DNA from: Candidatus Reidiella endopervernicosa
GTDB lineage: Bacteria > Pseudomonadota > Gammaproteobacteria > GCF-013343005
Assembly: GCF_013343005.1 (NCBI RefSeq)
Contig: NZ_CP054491.1
Location: 310,001 to 374,000, forward strand
Reading direction: 5' to 3'
DNA: 64,000 nt
Part shown: in pieces, positions 9,094 through 19,587 of the stretch
How positions within the stretch are numbered: position 1 is the first letter of the stretch
How the letters are laid out: each line of letters opens with the position of its first letter
Translations under genes and position numbers: made by a program
The notes under the pieces: generated by a model
Database searches by the model: none
Told to the model about the DNA's origin: nothing
The model's input: the letters and a program-made list of their open reading frames with translations, nothing else

Positions 9094-11901
9094 ATGCATC
9101 CGTCAACAAGGAATCGTTTCGAAGAGGTCGCCCTTTTAATCACCTTCATCATATTCATGATGATTTTGGGTGAGTGGTGGAGCGTCTACGAATTTAATAC
9201 CGACGAGGGGCTTAACCTGCAAAAGGCCGCACTGGTCAACAGTGGTTATCAGCTCTACAGCGATATCTGGAGCGACCAACCCCCCGTCCTCACCTACATA
9301 CTTGCAGCCGTTCACGAACTCTTTCCATTTTCAGTCACCGCCGCTCGTACTACGATCCTGCTTTTCTCGGCAGTTCTGTTCATCTCACTATTCCGTATCG
9401 TTAGACGCTTCGAGGGTAGAGGTCCAGCACTCGCTGCCGTATCTATTCTTGCTAGCGGCAAACTCTATCTAACACTGAGTGTCTCAGTAATGATTGGATT
9501 ACCAGCGATCGCACTCACGGTGCTGGCAATCGATATCTTAACCATCAACTCTCCAGCCTCACGATGGATCAGAACCGTCACTGCGGGCATCGTCTACGCA
9601 CTCGCGTTACAGATAAAACTCTTCGTTGTCACTGCAGCTCCAGCGCTGCTTCTAGCGGCTTGGTTTGCCAAACGAGATGAGAAGGTTAATGGGTATGCCA
9701 AGATTGACTCGATTAAGAACAGCATCATATTCATCATCACCCTAATTCTCTCGATCTATACTCCATCGCTACTACTGCACTCATACCATTTCGAACAACT
9801 CATCCTGCCGCACACCGCAGCGGCTTCCACAGCGATCTACGCGGAGAGCGGCGGATTTACGGCGCTGCTCACTCATTTATGGAAATCCTCTACAGCAGCC
9901 CTCCTCTTCGGCACCATCGGCATCCTGCTCACCACTCTACATTTCAGCCGATCAAGAGCAGTGGCCCTGCTCTGGCTTACCGTCGGCTTCATTGCACTCA
10001 CAATCCATCGTCCACTCTGGTTTCACCATCCACTGCTTCTGGTCATACCACTTAGCTGGCTTGGTGGAATCGCATTAGCCGACCTACTCAACAGCGGTGG
10101 CAGACTAAGAGCTTATAGACCCCCCTATTTTGAAAACCTTGGCCGGTATCGCTTTCTAGTCACCATCGTCATACTCCTCCTCAGCCTCCAGCTCATCGCA
10201 AACATCTGGAAAAATATTTGGAAAACCCACAAGGTTTTCAATCAGCAATCATCCAATTACGATCATCATGCCGTGGCACGCCTCAAACTTTTTCTCGACG
10301 ACACTCAGCAGCTCGTTACCGACCGCCCCATGGATGCCTATCGGGTTGGAAGATTAGTACCACCCGAACTCGCTGTCTGGTCTTCAAAACGCAGAAGCAC
10401 TCATGCTATTACCGACGAAGATGTACTAAAGATCATCGCCCGCACGCCGGCAACACAGGTCAGTCTGCGACGTTTCGTCCATACCGAAGACTTTCTAAGC
10501 CAGATAGAGAAACAGCTCACCCTGACCAGCTCGGTACTCAAGAGCAACAAAGGAAAGAGAGCTTTCCATTTCTCTCCTGTCTCCAGCAAATACCGAACCG
10601 CTGATAAAATTCAGGCAGAGCTGAAAGCTGACGACCTTGCCAACAAGCTGCTAAGTAAACTGCCACATGCAAACACTACTGGCGTAGGTGGCCTCTGGCG
10701 TATCACTGACAACAAACACTACGACCGACCCAGCTCATCAAAGCCATTACCAGTCCACTCTATTATTAGCCGTCCTGCAGGCTCAGCGCAGGAGGTCGGG
10801 AGCTGCCTCATCGCCGCCTGGGAGCAGACGGCTGAAATCACTCTGTTACTTGAAGCGATCAAGATTGGTGAAGCACTGAGTTGCACACAGAGCGTGGGCG
10901 GCGGCTGGAAAATATCTGCGCCCTGTACCAGGGAAGATCATGCTCAACCAGATGACAAAAAGACAACCTTTGATGACGGCACGATCACCTCTGCTCTCTA
11001 CTACGCGCTCAATCTCCATGACGCATTAATCAGCGCCAATCTTCCGATACCCGAATGGTTGCCCACCATGATTGATCGCGGTCTCAATTTCATAGTTAAC
11101 AAGCAATCAGACGATGGTAGCTGGCCACAGGCACTGCACTCTTCCGGTTACAGCACACTACCCACTCTTAATGATGACGCAATGACGGGCACTATCCGCT
11201 TACTTATTCGTGCCAACATTCGTAACCATAACAATCGATATCTTGACGCCGCCCGACGTGCTGGCGACTACCTTCTAAAGGTTCAGGGCCTCAGCACACA
11301 AACCGCCTTTGCACAGCAGTACGACACTGATGGAATACCCACCGCTGCCAGAACATTTGAACCCGCCGCCTATGCCTCACTGGAAACGGCTTATGCAATC
11401 AACGCCCTGATCGATCTCTACATAGCCACCAGTGATGAACACTACCGTAGCGCGGCTGAGAGGGCAGCGACGTGGTTACGACAAAGCGTTATTGCACCCG
11501 AACAGTGGGCTCGTCTCTATGAGGTTGCTAGCAACCGACCACTCTATGCCAGTCGCGCAGGGGAGAGCTTCTATTCAATCGAGCAACTATCCGACGATGA
11601 ACGTAGTCGTTACCGCTGGATCGGTGGTTATGAAGAGTTTCCAGACATCAAACTTGCACTCGACCGAATGGAGTTATTGAAGCAGGGACGTGAAGCGGTA
11701 CACACCTATGACGAAGCCTTTGAGAACACGGCACTGCTAGCACTCTCACCCACCGCGAGAGCCTGGTTTGATCCTGAGCGCGCAATAGAGAATCCTCCAC
11801 CGGACTTTATCTCATCACGACACTACGTTGAAAGCTGTGCCCAGATGATCGGACAACACCGACAGCAGCCGATGCTCCACTCACCGTCGAGCGTACCGTA
11901 G
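9094..11901 (+). CDS. Membrane glycosyltransferase (GT39/ArnT-like) fused to a pectate-lyase-like domain
   Basis: This is a 935-residue protein. Residues ~1-400 carry about ten hydrophobic helices and the ArnT-type opening NTDEGLNLQKAALV...DIWSDQPP, a GT-C fold that uses polyprenyl-phosphate sugars. After a linker, residues ~600-860 resemble polysaccharide lyase family 10 (DGSWPQALHSSGYSTL, PTLNDDAMTGTIRLL, AFAQQYD, ARTFEPAAYASLETAYAINA). The second part is an alpha-barrel of the kind that acts on uronic-acid polymers, and would lie outside the membrane. Whether the lyase residues needed for catalysis are kept I cannot confirm. The pairing suggests making and trimming of an envelope polysaccharide. 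Confidence 0.75.
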   Translation: MHPSTRNRFEEVALLITFIIFMMILGEWWSVYEFNTDEGLNLQKAALVNSGYQLYSDIWSDQPPVLTYILAAVHELFPFSVTAARTTILLFSAVLFISLFRIVRRFEGRGPALAAVSILASGKLYLTLSVSVMIGLPAIALTVLAIDILTINSPASRWIRTVTAGIVYALALQIKLFVVTAAPALLLAAWFAKRDEKVNGYAKIDSIKNSIIFIITLILSIYTPSLLLHSYHFEQLILPHTAAASTAIYAESGGFTALLTHLWKSSTAALLFGTIGILLTTLHFSRSRAVALLWLTVGFIALTIHRPLWFHHPLLLVIPLSWLGGIALADLLNSGGRLRAYRPPYFENLGRYRFLVTIVILLLSLQLIANIWKNIWKTHKVFNQQSSNYDHHAVARLKLFLDDTQQLVTDRPMDAYRVGRLVPPELAVWSSKRRSTHAITDEDVLKIIARTPATQVSLRRFVHTEDFLSQIEKQLTLTSSVLKSNKGKRAFHFSPVSSKYRTADKIQAELKADDLANKLLSKLPHANTTGVGGLWRITDNKHYDRPSSSKPLPVHSIISRPAGSAQEVGSCLIAAWEQTAEITLLLEAIKIGEALSCTQSVGGGWKISAPCTREDHAQPDDKKTTFDDGTITSALYYALNLHDALISANLPIPEWLPTMIDRGLNFIVNKQSDDGSWPQALHSSGYSTLPTLNDDAMTGTIRLLIRANIRNHNNRYLDAARRAGDYLLKVQGLSTQTAFAQQYDTDGIPTAARTFEPAAYASLETAYAINALIDLYIATSDEHYRSAAERAATWLRQSVIAPEQWARLYEVASNRPLYASRAGESFYSIEQLSDDERSRYRWIGGYEEFPDIKLALDRMELLKQGREAVHTYDEAFENTALLALSPTARAWFDPERAIENPPPDFISSRHYVESCAQMIGQHRQQPMLHSPSSVP

Positions 11902-11909
11902 CCATTCCA

Positions 11910-14713
11910 CTATTCAGTCTTAGGCTCGATCTCCAACATCGGTTCTGTTCCCTCACCCGCCTTGATCTCGATGTCGCTCTCATGACTGCCACTGCTATTG
12001 GATGCGCGCAGTCGATAGGTACCACTATTTAGATGCCAGACCGGTTTGTTGTTTCGGTAATCAATACGACGGTGATTACCGTGTAGATCAGGCTTACTCT
12101 CAAACAGGGTGAATGTGATACCACTTGTGATCGGTTCACCATCTTTGATTTTTGCACTCGGTCTCAGGTAACCCGCATCGAGATTGAGTTTGATATCGTT
12201 TCCTACACCGGAGTTCATCTCGATTTCCATTTCGGTATAGGCGAGATCGTACTGCGCCTTGAGCAGATATTTTCCTGCGCCGAGATGCCACACCGGCTTG
12301 TGTGAGCGGTAGTCGATACGGCGGCGATTACCGTGCAGATCCTGTTTCAGCTCATAGAGACTGAAGGTGACATCCCGCTCGATCGGTTTGCCTTCGGCAC
12401 TCAGCGCCGCAGTCGGTCGCAGATAGCCACCATTAAGATTGATCGCTGGTTCGGTACCGGTCCCCGGCTTGATTTCGATCTCCGTCTGCGCCGAGATCAG
12501 ATCATACTGCGCCTTTAGCAGATAGCTTCCCGCACCGAGATGCCAGACAGGCTTGTGCGAGCGGTAGTCGATACGACGTCGGTTACCGTGAATGTCAGTC
12601 TTGGTCTCATAGAGTGAGAAGGTAACATCACGCTCGATCGGCTTACCGCCTTCACTCAACATCGCTACCGGTTTGAGATAACCGGTATTAAGATTCAACA
12701 GCGGTTCACTGCCCTGAGCAGCTGTGATCTCCACCTCGGTCTCAGCGGCTGACAGATCGTACTGCGCCTTGAGCAGATAACTCCCCTCTCCTATATGCCA
12801 GACCGGTTTATGCGAGCGGTAGTCGATACGCTGTCGCGCCCACTTCTCGTTGACCGTATAGATAGTGAAGGTGACATCACGCTCGATCGGCTGGCTGCTC
12901 TCACTCAGCACCGCTGCTGGCTTCAGGTAACCCGCCTTGAGATTGAGCTGCGGCTCGGTGCCTTGATTGGCCATGATTTCAATCTCTGTTTCGGTCACTG
13001 CCAGGTCGTACTGTGCTTTCAACAGGTAGTTACCCACACCGATATGCCAGACCGGCTTGTGCGAGCGGTAGTCAATACGCTGCCGCGCCCCCTTCTCATT
13101 CACCGAATAGATCGTAAAGGTGACATCACGCTCCAGTGGCTGGCTGCTCTCACTCAGACTGGCGACCGGCTTGAGAAAACCCGCATTGAGATTAAGCACT
13201 GGCCCACTCTCCTGCTCGGCCATAATATCGACCTCCGTCTCGGCGACGGCAAGATCGTACTGCGCCTTCAACAGGTAGTTACCCGCGCCGATATGCCAGA
13301 CCGGTTTGTGCGAACGATAGTCGATGCGCTGCCGTGCCCCCTTCTCGTTAACGCTATAGATGGTGAAGGTTACATCGCGCTCCAGCGCTTCACTCCCCTC
13401 ACTGAGGGTTGCAGAGGGTTTGAGAAGACCGGCATTGAGGTTGAGCATCGGCTCGTTATCCACACCGCCTCAATCTCAATCTCCACCTCGGCTACGGCAA
13501 GGTCGTACTGCGCCTTGAGCAGATAGTGTCCCGCACCGAGGTGCCATACCGGTTTGTGTGAACGGTAATCGATACGACTGCGGTTGCCTCTGGAATCGCG
13601 TTTGTAGATGGTGAAGGTGACATCGCGCTCAAGCGCGGCACCTCCCTCGCTCAGGGTTGCGGTCGGTTTTAGGTAAGCCGCGTTTAGTACCAGGGTGTGG
13701 TTGGTCGTACCATCGGCTTTCACCTCAACCATTTCAGTCGCACGCGCCAGATCGTACTGCCCCTCAATCACATAGTGACCCGGCTTCACATCGAAGAAGG
13801 GGGTACCGGTCGCCTCATGTAGGCGTTTTCCTCTCTTACCGTCCTGCTTCGCCTCGAAGAGACGGAAACGCACATCACGGCTCAGCACCTCACCACCCTC
13901 TTCCAGGGTCGCCATCAGTTTCAAACCGGCTGGTCCCGTCTCCTTAGGAGGAGGGGGTGGTGGGGGCGCGGGTTTCGGCTCTGGCTTGGCCTCTACCTTC
14001 GGCTCCGGCTTGGGCTCCGGCTTGGGTTCAGGCTTCGGCACTACCTTTGGCTTCGGCTCCGCCCTGGTAACAATCTCAACCGTCTTAACCATCGCATCGT
14101 GCAGACCGGCAGCACCGCGTGCCGAGAAGTACTCACCACCGGTATTGTTTGCCAGACACTCCAGCTGGGCACGGTCCCGCTCATCACTGATATCAAAACC
14201 GATCACATGGGTAGTGAAGTCGACACCGCTCTTCTCAAGCGCCGTTCCCAGCTCACAGGGATTCATATCGCAGGTCTCACGTCCATCGGAGATCAGGATC
14301 ACCGTCGCACGCTCTTCGGTATATTTCAGCGCCTCGGCCGCCTGTTTTACAGCGGCGCTGAGTGGCGTCTTCCCCTTGGGATTAATCGCATTGAGCACCT
14401 TCATAGCGCGGTCGGGTTCGACCGTCGAGATCGGCACCACCATCTCGATATCACCACAATCACCCTTGCGTCGATGGCCGTAGGTGATGATGCCGAGATC
14501 GGTATTACTGTCCCAGTCGTTAAGTAGCCCCTCGATCACCTGTCGTGAGATGTCGATCTTGGTACGCCCCTTGATCTGCCCCCACATGCTGCCAGAGGAG
14601 TCGAGCACCATAATCACCTGCTCTCGCTCTGCCGCATTGATCGCAGTTAATTGAAAAGGCAGGGTAATAAGAAGAAGTAGTATCGAGAGGATAGTGCCAA
14701 TAGTTATTCGCAT
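11910..14713 (-). CDS. Secreted VWA-domain protein with eight tandem ~65-residue repeats (one frame break)
   Basis: The start is the ATG at 14713 with AGGAG eight bases upstream. A signal peptide (MRITIGTILSILLLLITLPF) is followed by a VWA domain with the metal site DSSGSMWG, then a Pro/Glu/Lys linker. Eight repeats follow of the form LNLNAGYLKPTATLSEGG / ERDVTFTIY / RIDYRSHKPVWHLG / YLLKAQYDLA. The first repeat is divergent and the last ends in SGTYRLRAS. A one-base shift near 13465 joins EIEIEA to the next repeat. VWA domains bind protein ligands through a metal ion. The beta-rich repeats look like an extracellular stalk or a carboxypeptidase-regulatory-like fold; that is inference. The gene starts divergently from the 14867 gene. 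Confidence 0.75.
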
Positions 14714-14866
14714 GATGTGCGCTCCTGCCACTCGCAAGTTCGAGTAGAAATCGATGCAGATCGAATTTTTTGACTATCATTAAGCGTGTTGGGAAGAAGT
14801 ATAGTTTGTTTATCTGCACCCGCTATGACACCGGGTACAGCGCTTTCGATTCGCTCGGGAGGATGC

Positions 14867-16286
14867 ATGAAACGCTACGTTCAACTCTTCGCTCTACTGC
14901 TCGGCATCCTAATCGGCGCTAATGCTGTCGCCGAAGATCCCTTCAAGCCGACCTACTGGACCCTCAAGCTCAAACCACACGATGAGATTCCACTGGCCCA
15001 GGTGGCAATGGTCGGCGGCGAGACCTTTCCCGATGAGTACGGCGTCTCCTTCCAACTCCCCACACTCAGCGCCAAACAGCCGGTCGATCTTTTCGTCCAC
15101 AGCCTGGAGGGCAATCCACTTAAAATCATCGCCTTCAAGAGTGAACCACACGAACCACTGCTAGAGGCCACCACTGGTGGCGACAACACCGCCACCCTCA
15201 GCTTCCGTGCCAACGGCCCGATCTATTTTCGCCTCAGCGGTGAGACGGGTAGCCACTACCAGTTGATCCTGGTGGTCGGACCGGAACTGGAGGTTGGTAG
15301 TGGTGGTGATTTCATTCCGATGTCACAGGCGACCACCACCGGTGGTGCCCCCGATCAAACCGAAGCACCTGCATCCGCATCGACCACTGCCGACAAAGAA
15401 GAGGGGTCTGGACTCAGTAGCGTGATCGTTATCCTGCTGGTACTGATCCTGGTGGCACTCGGTGTGATCGCCTTCGCCCTGTTGCGAGGTAAACGCGGTG
15501 CAGCAGCGCTGCTCGGCTGTCTTGTTATTCCTATGGCTGGAGCACCACTCGATAGTGAAGCGGCACCGCCACTCGGCTCAACCCGTGAGTATCAGCAGCG
15601 CATCGGCCCCCATCTGGTTGATCGCAGTAGCACCCAGAGCGAGGGGCGAGGTTTCATTCTCGGTGCACAGGATCGCTACAACGGGGTTAAGCAGTTTCAC
15701 GGCACAGCTGGCCAGATCATCGGCGCTTCACAGGCGCTGGCCAATTTTCTCAAGAAGTACGGTTTCATGGATCCCAACGATGCCGCCGTGCAGCCCAACT
15801 ACAATCCGCGTGGCACCCCCTCACTCCCGGCCAGCATTCTTGATGATGTACGTGCACCGGGCACCCGCATGATCGAATACCGCTCCATTGCCGATAAGAT
15901 CGAAAAGGCGCGCCGTCACCTTGAAGGGAATTATGTTGTGAAGAAGGAGACCGAACTCGAGGCGGGCATGATCAACGAACTGGCCGAGGCGGCCTCTGGC
16001 TTGAGCCCCTTCGCACAGCTCGCCTGGACGACGATGAAGGCGAATCCAAAAACCAGCTTCAACGTCTCAGCGGCGAACTTCTACAAGAAGTATGACGCCG
16101 GTCAGGAGAGTGGACTCAACTACCTCAACGATGCGCTCAAAGAGATGGGGGCGTTTGAAGCGAAGTACTACGGCTATCAGAACTGGTACGTCTACCACGG
16201 CCTGCCGTTTCACCAGTTTATGAGCATGCGTTACATCAGGCCGAGACATTTTCGACCAGCGTGTCATCGCCTGGTCGATTTTCTGA
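14867..16286 (+). CDS. Exported membrane protein of unknown function (frame break near the end)
   Basis: The ATG at 14867 has GGAGG four bases upstream and opens a signal peptide (MKRYVQLFALLLGILIGANA). About 170 extracytoplasmic residues follow, then a membrane helix (VIVILLVLILVALGVIAFAL) and a hydrophobic AALLGCLVIPMAG segment. The C-terminal ~250 residues contain GRGFILGAQDRYNGV and KKYGFMDPNDAAVQP. I do not know the family. As sequenced the frame runs to 16393 through an implausible tail overlapping the next gene. A one-base shift near 16230 gives GRDIFDQRVIAWSIF ending at 16286, which fits better. It is divergent from the VWA gene and may work with it. Confidence 0.55.
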
Positions 16287-16845
16287 GCCAAACCTGTCGA
16301 CACGAAGGGAATCGACCTTCTCACAGTTATACAACGAGAGAAACTGCAGGCGGCTATTTTTGGCACAGGTACTTAGCAGTGCAATCTTTATAATTCGCTT
16401 CACCGGCTGCCACATCAGAAACCGATCGACCCACCAGGGCGAACCGAGTGTGGTTACCACCAGTACTTCGCGAAGATTATCGAGTCGTGGTTTGATTGGG
16501 CCGTAGTCGCTGGCATGGTCGTAGGCGATTCCGGGCGCCCATACACGATCGAACCAACCTTTGAGGATTGCCGGAAAACCGAACCACCAGGTAGGGAAGA
16601 GCAGCACCAACGCCTCGGCGCTCTGCAACCGCTTCACCTCAGCCTCGACTGCCGAGCTGTCGTAACGTGCTGTGTAGTAGCTGCTACGTTCCTGGGCTGT
16701 CAGTGCGGGACTAAAACCCTCGGCATAGAGATCCTCAACCACCACCTCATGACCCGCCTCTACCAGCTGAACGATAATGCGTCGACCCAGATGCGTTGAG
16801 AGACTATCGGCCAGCGGGTGGGCAGTAACGAGCAGCGTTTTTATT
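16236..16845 (-). CDS. Flavodoxin-fold NAD(P)H quinone oxidoreductase (NQO1/KefF-like)
   Basis: The readable protein starts KTLLVTAHPLADSLS and continues EDLYAEGFSPALTAQER, LVLLFPTWWFGFPAILKGWFD and VLVVTTLGSPWW. These are the standard FMN-loop and dimer motifs of the NQO1/KefF family, which uses NAD(P)H to reduce quinones by two electrons. No normal start codon precedes the first strand in frame (stop TGA just upstream), so the start is either damaged or unusual; a GTG at 16745 would omit the flavin-binding N-terminus. It converges with the membrane-protein gene and overlaps its end. Confidence 0.7.
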
Positions 16846-16900
16846 TTCTTCTCTCTTTGAGCTCACATTCGATCTGCATAAATCCGGCTGCATGACTTTG

Positions 16901-17374
16901 TCACTGCTTAAGTTTGAGATGTGTGTGATCACCCATCGGACCAAACAGCGGAATACCACCGCCCAGGATAATCGGCATCAGTGATATTGGGGTATGTGTC
17001 AGCAGCGATTTTTCGACGAATGAAGCTGCCAGACTGCCGCCACCCACCAACCAGAGATGTTTAATGCCCTGATCACGTGCCGCCTCGACAACGGCCTCAG
17101 GTAACTTCTCGTTCTGGAGGTTTGCCCCTTCACTCGGCTCAACATCACCACACGTACAGACCCACGTCGGCTTGTCACCGTAGGGCCACGCACCGAATGA
17201 TTTAATTATCTCGTAGGTCTTGCGCCCCATCACCAGACCATCGACTGTGGAGAAGAAGCTCTCATAACCGCTATCTTCCATCGAGATATCGAGCTCTTCT
17301 AACCACGACACATCGCCATCACTCTTGGCGATATAACCATCAACACTCGAGGCGGCATAGTAGGTGACCTTCAA
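16901..17374 (-). CDS. Dihydrofolate reductase-like protein (RibD C-terminal domain family)
   Basis: About 157 residues. KVTYYAASSVDGYIA, LVMGRKTYEII and LWLVGGGSLAASF are the substrate, nucleotide and glycine-rich signatures of the stand-alone RibD_C family. The enzymes are NADPH-dependent reductases, but the substrate of this branch is usually unknown. TTG at 17374 is the likely start; a TTG at 17404 would overlap the upstream gene by 17 bases. It is probably co-transcribed with the DUF1330 gene. Confidence 0.75.
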   Translation of the reverse strand: MKVTYYAASSVDGYIAKSDGDVSWLEELDISMEDSGYESFFSTVDGLVMGRKTYEIIKSFGAWPYGDKPTWVCTCGDVEPSEGANLQNEKLPEAVVEAARDQGIKHLWLVGGGSLAASFVEKSLLTHTPISLMPIILGGGIPLFGPMGDHTHLKLKQ

Positions 17375-17387
17375 ATCTCTCTCACCA

Positions 17388-17678
17388 TCAATCAATGCCT
17401 GCAACAGAGATTATCTCCGCAACCGCTACGTCCTTACGCAGCGCACGTGCAGCGGTGTAATCATCGGAATGGTAGAAATCGTTGGCTGCCTGCAACGAGG
17501 GAAACTCTATTATGATAATTCGACGCGCCTCATTTGGTCCCTCAAGCGAGTTTACCTCACCCCCTCGCGCCAGAAATTTTCCCTGGTGCTTCTCAACAAT
17601 TGATGGCGCCACAGCCTGATAGCTTGTTAACTGCGAGGGATCAGACGCCTCAATTCGAATCACAACGTATCCTGCCAC
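17388..17678 (-). CDS. DUF1330 family protein
   Basis: About 96 residues. The start GTG at 17678 is chosen because AGGAGGAG stands directly upstream and AGYVVIRIEASDP is the usual beginning of the family. The signature VEKHQGKFLARGGEV and IIEFPSLQAANDFYHSDDY are clear. DUF1330 proteins are small dimeric ferredoxin-like folds of unknown role. It lies immediately before the RibD-like gene. Confidence 0.85.
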   Translation of the reverse strand: MAGYVVIRIEASDPSQLTSYQAVAPSIVEKHQGKFLARGGEVNSLEGPNEARRIIIIEFPSLQAANDFYHSDDYTAARALRKDVAVAEIISVAGID

Positions 17679-17800
17679 ACTGCTCCTCCTGTTAAATATC
17701 AATCTATATGTAAAACAGTCGGCTTTATCTTCACTATTTCAATGACCGTTACACTCAAAATAGATTAGCCAGAGCCCCTTTTAACGATCTTCAATAAAGA

Positions 17801-18382
17801 CTATCCGTAATTGGCAACTGCCATAACAACCTTTAACTCACTATCATCAATTTCCAAAGAGAATGGAATCGATAGAGTGAAATCATCGAGACCAACTCCG
17901 TTCAGCACCGACTTAATTTCATCTTCTGTAAAACCAATCCCCTCATCACTACCCTTTACCCAATCCCACTGAACAAAATATGCGCCCTCTCTCATCAACT
18001 GTTTCAGCAGGCGAACCGTGTCTGGATAATCGGGAACAAAGGCTAGCACTGATGAGGCGACTATTAGATCAAACTTGGGTGTGAGCAGTTCATGGCCATC
18101 GATTAGGTCCTGGCTTAGCTCTGAAGTTATCGTGCTTACATTCTCTATACACTTTTCATTAAGCACGTCGATCATTTTTTCCGATGGATCGATTGAAACA
18201 ACCGTACCTGCTTGCTCAGCCAATTTACTGCTCAACAAGCCTGTTCCGCAGCCAAAGTCTAAAGCCCGACAATCCTCTATCTCTATGCGATCGATCAACG
18301 ACTGATAGGCCTTCTCTGCATAGGCAATAACTGACGCATTACTATCCCAGCCATTCGCATAGTCGTCCCAGCTTTCACTCAT
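17801..18382 (-). CDS. Class I SAM-dependent methyltransferase
   Basis: 193 residues. Motif I is ALDFGCGTGLLSSKLAE and the acidic end of strand 2 is VVSIDPSEKMI. FDLIVASSVLAFVPDY is the post-II segment seen in small-molecule methyltransferases. The substrate cannot be told. It is flanked by unrelated small genes, with a 55-bp gap to the next one. Confidence 0.85.
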   Translation of the reverse strand: MSESWDDYANGWDSNASVIAYAEKAYQSLIDRIEIEDCRALDFGCGTGLLSSKLAEQAGTVVSIDPSEKMIDVLNEKCIENVSTITSELSQDLIDGHELLTPKFDLIVASSVLAFVPDYPDTVRLLKQLMREGAYFVQWDWVKGSDEGIGFTEDEIKSVLNGVGLDDFTLSIPFSLEIDDSELKVVMAVANYG

Positions 18383-18429
18383 TCTTGAAGCACACTCTTC
18401 TTTTGTAATAATGATTCAGTCATGCCTGA

Positions 18430-18810
18430 CTAGTGAGCGTTTTTCTCAATCCATGCCAACGCATCATCACGACTTTTAAATGACTCTGTCTTAAAAACAG
18501 ACTCCACATTCGCCTGCCAAAGGCTGGTCAGACTGAACTGGAGGCTCTCCGATTCAATGATCGCAAATACAATGTTTGGATTGACCTTCGCCGCCGCTTT
18601 GTCGAGTTCCGCAAGCGCCTCAATCTCGAATGCCGAAACGTTGTACTCGGTACATTTCGATTTATCGATGATCTGGTACCTCTGTTTGTGCAGCGTCTCC
18701 TCGCCGTAGACCCTCTTCTGCACATCAAGGATCTCACTGCCCGTCACAACACCTGTCCCGACCACCACCACACCCTCGCCACCATCAAGAACAACAACAT
18801 CTACGGCCAT
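18430..18810 (-). CDS. Hypothetical protein, SpoIIAA/STAS-like fold suspected
   Basis: 126 residues, with VVVLDGGEGVVVVGTGVVTG at the start and an end SFKSRDDALAWIEKNAH. The central KCTEYNVSAFEIEALAELDK and the terminal DDALAWI helix resemble SpoIIAA-like (STAS superfamily) proteins. That assignment is from pattern only. It has no membrane segments. GGTGG lies about ten bases before the ATG. Confidence 0.6.
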   Translation of the reverse strand: MAVDVVVLDGGEGVVVVGTGVVTGSEILDVQKRVYGEETLHKQRYQIIDKSKCTEYNVSAFEIEALAELDKAAAKVNPNIVFAIIESESLQFSLTSLWQANVESVFKTESFKSRDDALAWIEKNAH

Positions 18811-18862
18811 AAACGTTTCACCACCTGTTCATATTCAAAGCAAACAATAATTCCAATCCAGC

Positions 18863-19492
18863 TCAATAGGAGATCGACGGCATTCTACGAATATATCGGT
18901 CATCAACCAGCTGCTTCAACATAAAGTCAGCCACATCGGCCCGTGAGATTTTAGCGCTAATTCTCCTGCCATCCGCCCTCATGCCATGCCAGTAGGAGTC
19001 CGTCAAACCCCCGTTGGTCAACGCACCGGCTCGAACTATAATCCACTCCAATCCACTCTCACGGATATGCGCTTCCTGAAGCTCATGATCATCGTAAACA
19101 CCACGCAACGCCAGGGGAGTAATGAGGTATTTATACTTTAGCGGCAGTAGAGGCTCACTATCCCCACAGCCCAATGCAGATAGCGAGACCAAACGGTTTA
19201 CACCCTGTTTAACCATGGCATCGATCACCGTTTTTGTCCCATGACCACGTAGTTTCTCCTTGCTCCTGACCGGGGCACCCAATGAGAACATGACCGCATC
19301 CTGCCCCTCGACTGCACTCTCAACCTCAGCACTATCTCTGACATCACCTTTCACGACCCTGAAAGCCGGGTGATCGATCTTGATCTTGTCGGGATTGCGA
19401 GCAAATGCAGTCACTTCATGACCTCTTGCTAGCGCCTGAGCGACCAACTGTCGTCCTGAACCACCTGTAGAACCAATAATTGTCAGCTTCAT
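18863..19492 (-). CDS. NAD(P)H-binding atypical short-chain oxidoreductase
   Basis: About 209 residues from ATG 19492, with GGGAGG five bases upstream. The Rossmann motif is TIIGSTGGSGRQLVAQAL; GDVRDSAEVESAVEGQDAV and LVSLSALGCGD follow, typical of NmrA/BVR-B-like proteins. The reductase substrate is unknown. The gene is divergent from a TetR regulator, and two adjacent palindromic operators lie between them, so it is very likely the regulated target. Confidence 0.85.
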   Translation of the reverse strand: MKLTIIGSTGGSGRQLVAQALARGHEVTAFARNPDKIKIDHPAFRVVKGDVRDSAEVESAVEGQDAVMFSLGAPVRSKEKLRGHGTKTVIDAMVKQGVNRLVSLSALGCGDSEPLLPLKYKYLITPLALRGVYDDHELQEAHIRESGLEWIIVRAGALTNGGLTDSYWHGMRADGRRISAKISRADVADFMLKQLVDDRYIRRMPSISY

Positions 19493-19536
19493 CTCTACCT
19501 CCCGACCCGTCTTTACTGCACAAGCCATCTATTAAC

Positions 19537-19566
19537 TTGACACCATGTCAATTGACACAGTGTCAA
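19537..19566. promoter_or_regulatory. Two adjacent palindromic operators between the oxidoreductase and TetR genes
   Basis: TTGACACCATGTCAA at 19537-19551 and TTGACACAGTGTCAA at 19552-19566 abut each other. The second is a perfect 7+1+7 palindrome. A further half site, TATGTCAAG, overlaps the TetR start codon. The position in a divergent gap suggests binding by two TetR dimers that control both genes. Confidence 0.7.
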
Positions 19567-19587
19567 GTATTGGATACGGTTTACACT

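Noticed and set aside
12795-13526. 243-aa plus-strand open frame
   Set aside because: It lies opposite the VWA repeat region and repeats with the same period; a shadow of the real gene.
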